Assembly (NCBI GenBank): GCA_964491265.1
Contig: CAZBFP010000003.1
Coordinates: 62,001 to 126,000 of the forward strand
DNA length: 64,000 nucleotides
Source of the DNA: JBBAGC01 sp964491265
Lineage (GTDB): Bacteria; Spirochaetota; UBA4802; UBA5550
Direction: 5' to 3'
Position numbers and translations under genes: made by a program. Shown one piece after another: positions 61,243-64,000 of this stretch; the first letter of the stretch is position 1, and every line of letters starts with the position of its first letter. The notes below the pieces were generated by a model. It searched no databases. It was not told where the DNA came from and saw nothing but the letters and a program-made list of their open reading frames with translations.

Positions 61243-61800
61243 TTAACCTGGAAGATAGGCGAACATAAGCTTTATCCCTATGCGGGCCAGGACAATCTGC
61301 AAAGCAATACATACAACAGAAAGAGCTGATATATACATTGCTGCTTCCTTCATTTCCATAAAGAAAACCAGTGCCGGTATTGTAAGTGACACTGCAAAAA
61401 GGACGGCCCCGAGAATTATCTTTGTTTTTAAAGCAGGGGTGGAAAGTTTCTTAAACCGGTTTTTAGCATCAAATAGGCCAGATACAAATGCCGCTGCAAC
61501 TGTAAGAGGGAGGAGGTAAGCCATAACCTCTGCACCGTGAAGAAGCTTAATCCCCATTGATGCGTCAAGTATAACAGAGAGTATTATAAAAAACGGGATA
61601 AATACAGAAACTGCCTGCGGGAAATGAAGCATAATAGGGTGAAGATCCAGCTCCATCATTATAAAGTAACGTTTTTTAGAAATGGTGTATTTGTAATCCT
61701 CAAAAGCAGTTTTCGGCACACCGCATGCCGGGCATACATCTTTGAGTTTATCTTTTTCCATTATGTAATTACATGCTTTGCATCTAACGAAATCTTTCAT
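61243..61800 (-). CDS. Rubredoxin-like zinc/iron ribbon fused to a four-helix membrane domain
   Basis: The 185-residue protein starts with a ribbon of two Cys pairs (VRCKACNYIMEK and DVCPACGVPKTAFEDY). The membrane part resembles DUF2231 (LDLHPIMLHFPQAVSVFIPF) with four transmembrane helices and a conserved His-rich start. Such domains are thought to bind haem or act in electron transfer; that is inference. It is monocistronic. Confidence 0.8.
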   Translation of the reverse strand: MKDFVRCKACNYIMEKDKLKDVCPACGVPKTAFEDYKYTISKKRYFIMMELDLHPIMLHFPQAVSVFIPFFIILSVILDASMGIKLLHGAEVMAYLLPLTVAAAFVSGLFDAKNRFKKLSTPALKTKIILGAVLFAVSLTIPALVFFMEMKEAAMYISALSVVCIALQIVLARIGIKLMFAYLPG

Positions 61801-62003
61801 CGCAGCCTCGCATTATCAAATTTATTTATCTGTACTTCTGCAGAGTATCAGATCAGTAGATTTCAATACCAGGCAGATAATTAATAAATACAGAAGATTC
61901 CAGATTTATCAAGCAATTTTAATTTTAACAGGGACTTGTTTTGTCTGAATATTTATAATCAGAGCCAGTAATCTGATAAGTGCGGGTTTTATAATGAAAA
62001 CCG

Positions 62004-63635
62004 CTAAGCCTTTGCATCGAGCAGTTTCATTATCTCTTCAATATCCGGATCCCGGGGGTTCAACTCCTTTGCCTGTTTCGCATAGATCAAAGCTCTTTTA
62101 TAATTCTCTGTTTCATATTCAATCTGGGCAAGCCGCAGCCAGGCTCCGTAATAGTTGGGTGCAATACCCGATGCTTTCAGGAGATGCTCAATGGCATTTT
62201 CAGGGGAGTCAATGTATTCGGCCTCTGCAAGGCGGAGGTGCCCCCAGATATTTTCGTGATTGTTTACAATCACCTTATTGTAAAGCTCCGCAGCTTTTTC
62301 AAACTCCTTCTCCTCAAAAAGATGGTCCCCTTCCATGATGTCTGTCATCCAGCAGTCAACTCCGCAGATTTTACGGTGTGCCTTGAAATCCTTAAGAGTG
62401 TAGCGGGCTTTGGAAGAGACTGTTTCCGCCTCTTCAAGAATTTTCTGCATCCATGGCGTGGTCTTTTTTAAATCGATTAAATATATTCCGCTGTCATGTT
62501 TTTTAAACCATTCGGAATCGGATATTTCACCCCTCTCTTTAGCGCATTTGTAAATATCTGTACCGGGGTAATATGCCACAGGTGAAACCATAACATCATG
62601 AGGGAGAGTCTTCTTTATAAGCTTAATTGTTGCATTGACATCCTCCGGGGTCTCGTCAGGCATGCCGGCCATCAGATAAAAGGACATGTAAATCCCCAGC
62701 TTTCTTGTTACAGCGGCTGTTTCAACAATTTTAGCGGTTGTTATGGACTTATCATATTTCTTTAATATTTTTTCCGACCCTGATTCGACTCCGTACTGTA
62801 TATGTTCAAGGCCGCATCTTTTCATTGCAAGGAGCATCTCCTCATCAACAGTGTCAACCCTGGCCTGACAGTTCCACATAATGTATAGTCCGCTTAACTG
62901 CAGCTCTTCACAGAATTCAAGGACCCGCTCTTTTTTCAGCGTAAAGTTGTCATCCCGTATGGAAAAATAAATAATTCCATGCTTTTCATAGGAGTATTTA
63001 ATCTCTTTTATAATATCTGACGGGCTCCTGTAGCTTACTCTCCTCCCCCAGAATGAAGGTGAAGAACAGTATGTACAGCTGTTGGGGCAGCCCCTTGATG
63101 TGATGATATACCTGTACTGCTCGTTGGGGTTAACACCGATTGTTTTACCGCCGAAACCTGAAGGGTGCGGGAGTTCATCAAGATCATCGATCCTCTCCCC
63201 CTGGAATATTCTACGGCTTTCAGTATCTCCGATATTATCAAGGAGTTCAAGTACTGTTTTTTCACCCTCTCCGGTTATAATGAAATCTATTTCAGGATAA
63301 AGCTCCATAAGCTCTTCACTAAGAAAGGTAGGGTGCTGGCCACCTGCAATAAGAATGATTTCAGGATCTTTCTTTTTAAGTTCACGGATATACTTTAATG
63401 ACTCTGTTCTGTTGAATGAAAATATTGAAACAACAGCAGCATCAGGTTTCTCTTCAAGGGTTATATTGACACCCTTCTCCCATCCGTATTCAGAAAGATT
63501 TGCCAGAACTGTTTCATAACCTTTCTTTTCAAGTAGAGCCGCAATTGAAGTAATTCCATTAGGCATCAATGACATATAATAGTCATCTCTGTCTTTATAT
63601 TCACACATATATGAGCAGATTACTTTCATCGGCAT
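62004..63635 (-). CDS. B12-binding radical SAM protein with C-terminal TPR repeats
   Basis: A 543-residue protein. Residues about 15-140 form a cobalamin-binding-like domain (LIAGGQHPTFLSEEL). The radical SAM cluster is SRGCPNSCTYCSSPSFWG (about residue 180), followed by an Elp3-type barrel (GLEHIQYGVESGSEKIL). Residues about 430-540 carry TPR-like repeats (EKEFEKAAELYNKV, AWLRLAQIEYETENYKRA). The start may be Met3 (63629), which has AGGGA at better distance. It overlaps the M15 gene. Members of this class methylate or rearrange varied substrates; none is predictable. Confidence 0.85.
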   Translation of the reverse strand: MPMKVICSYMCEYKDRDDYYMSLMPNGITSIAALLEKKGYETVLANLSEYGWEKGVNITLEEKPDAAVVSIFSFNRTESLKYIRELKKKDPEIILIAGGQHPTFLSEELMELYPEIDFIITGEGEKTVLELLDNIGDTESRRIFQGERIDDLDELPHPSGFGGKTIGVNPNEQYRYIITSRGCPNSCTYCSSPSFWGRRVSYRSPSDIIKEIKYSYEKHGIIYFSIRDDNFTLKKERVLEFCEELQLSGLYIMWNCQARVDTVDEEMLLAMKRCGLEHIQYGVESGSEKILKKYDKSITTAKIVETAAVTRKLGIYMSFYLMAGMPDETPEDVNATIKLIKKTLPHDVMVSPVAYYPGTDIYKCAKERGEISDSEWFKKHDSGIYLIDLKKTTPWMQKILEEAETVSSKARYTLKDFKAHRKICGVDCWMTDIMEGDHLFEEKEFEKAAELYNKVIVNNHENIWGHLRLAEAEYIDSPENAIEHLLKASGIAPNYYGAWLRLAQIEYETENYKRALIYAKQAKELNPRDPDIEEIMKLLDAKA

Positions 63636-64000
63636 TCCCTGTTAATTGAATTTACATATATCGGAGCAAGATGTCCCGCATTTTCCGATCCATGGAAAAG
63701 ATTTTTTGCGTTAAATGTTTCAGGATTATTATTATAAACTCTGTTCCAGTCTTCAAGAAGTTTACCGGAAAGGGGAAGATATGACCAGTGCCATTTCTCC
63801 TCTTCATAGCCGGAGTCTCTTCCGGAATTATAGGGCCTGCAGAAACCGTATTTACCTGCATTTTCCAGAAGCCAGTTGTAAATGACTGCCCCTTCACCTT
63901 CTTCGTAATAGCGGTTGTTCAGATGATTGATGTCAAAATCTGTTCCCCAGTGATGCCTTGATGTACCGGGCATTGATGAATAGCGGAGAATAAGCTCTGC
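63626..64000 (-). CDS. M15-family D-Ala-D-Ala carboxypeptidase (VanY-like), partial
   Basis: The 3' 124 codons are present; the frame is open to the right edge. Zinc ligands lie in SSMPGTSRHHWGTDFDI (His and Asp) and EEEKWHWSYLP (His). These enzymes trim peptidoglycan stem peptides in the periplasm. The true start lies outside the window. The stop overlaps the start of the radical SAM gene by ten bases, so the two are in one operon. Confidence 0.88.
   Translation of the reverse strand, partial: AELILRYSSMPGTSRHHWGTDFDINHLNNRYYEEGEGAVIYNWLLENAGKYGFCRPYNSGRDSGYEEEKWHWSYLPLSGKLLEDWNRVYNNNPETFNAKNLFHGSENAGHLAPIYVNSINRECR

Noticed and set aside
61994..62338. A 114-residue plus-strand frame opposite the radical SAM gene
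   Set aside because: Antisense to well-formed TPR repeats, with no ribosome site or family resemblance.

Overview
The window is a compact, moderately AT-rich chromosomal segment from a diderm (Gram-negative type) bacterium. Outer-membrane biology is clear: two POTRA/beta-barrel proteins, apolipoprotein N-acyltransferase, lipoproteins, MurB and a secreted lipase next to its foldase. Hybrid cluster protein, an ADP-forming acyl-CoA synthetase and a PPDK-like enzyme suggest a life with at least anaerobic phases, and FadD plus two crotonases suggest fatty/acyl-CoA metabolism. The gene mix fits Spirochaetota or a deltaproteobacterial-type lineage, but nothing here fixes the taxonomy. No rRNA, tRNA, CRISPR array, phage or transposase gene was recognised.

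Layout. 0-7.5 kb: start of a pyruvate carboxylase/oxaloacetate decarboxylase-type carboxyltransferase (minus), then a plus-strand acyl-CoA operon (PPDK-like protein, enoyl-CoA hydratase, ADP-forming acyl-CoA synthetase split by one missing G, second enoyl-CoA hydratase). 7.5-17 kb: Omp85-like protein and MtaB, a small P-loop kinase, FadD, a 57-residue Cys protein, a hypothetical, Hcp, small membrane/secreted proteins. 17-31 kb: translation and RNA genes (SerRS, an RtcA-like protein, ABC-F, LepA, RlmB, CysS), MurB, an exonuclease-WYL fusion, and a second Omp85-like protein coupled to an ArsR-type regulator. 31-40 kb: STAS protein, a PLP decarboxylase, leuA behind a leucine-rich leader peptide and terminator (attenuator), recA, map, folE2, a SurA/PrsA-like lipoprotein, a solitary HicB-like protein. 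40.5-47.9 kb: a complete F-type ATP synthase operon (atpZ, a remnant of a second small gene, then B-E-F-H-A-G-D-C). 48-54.7 kb: an acidic repeat protein paired with a GAF/degenerate-GGDEF protein, a PAS fragment, lipase and lipase chaperone. 54.7-58.6 kb: lnt, M23 peptidase, proC and a YggS-type PLP protein, tightly packed on the minus strand. 59-61.2 kb: gene decay (MATE, a DUF2156-like and acyl-CoA dehydrogenase remnants) around a methyltransferase. 61.2-64 kb: a rubredoxin-like membrane protein, a B12/radical SAM-TPR protein and a partial M15 peptidase.

The strongest unexplained signal is a family of about 120-bp intergenic palindromic elements with imperfect terminal inverted repeats and a GC-rich central hairpin. 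There are eight copies, in both orientations; one is interrupted by a second palindromic repeat family and two face each other. Other points of interest: a probable leu attenuator; an ArsR-family protein with two cysteines spaced 66 residues apart, as in BigR/SqrR persulfide sensors, coupled to an Omp85-like gene; an RtcA-like protein apparently lacking the catalytic His; an lnt gene that seems to need a non-canonical start codon; a frameshift in a poly-G tract; and a lipase/Lif-like pair outside its best-known hosts.
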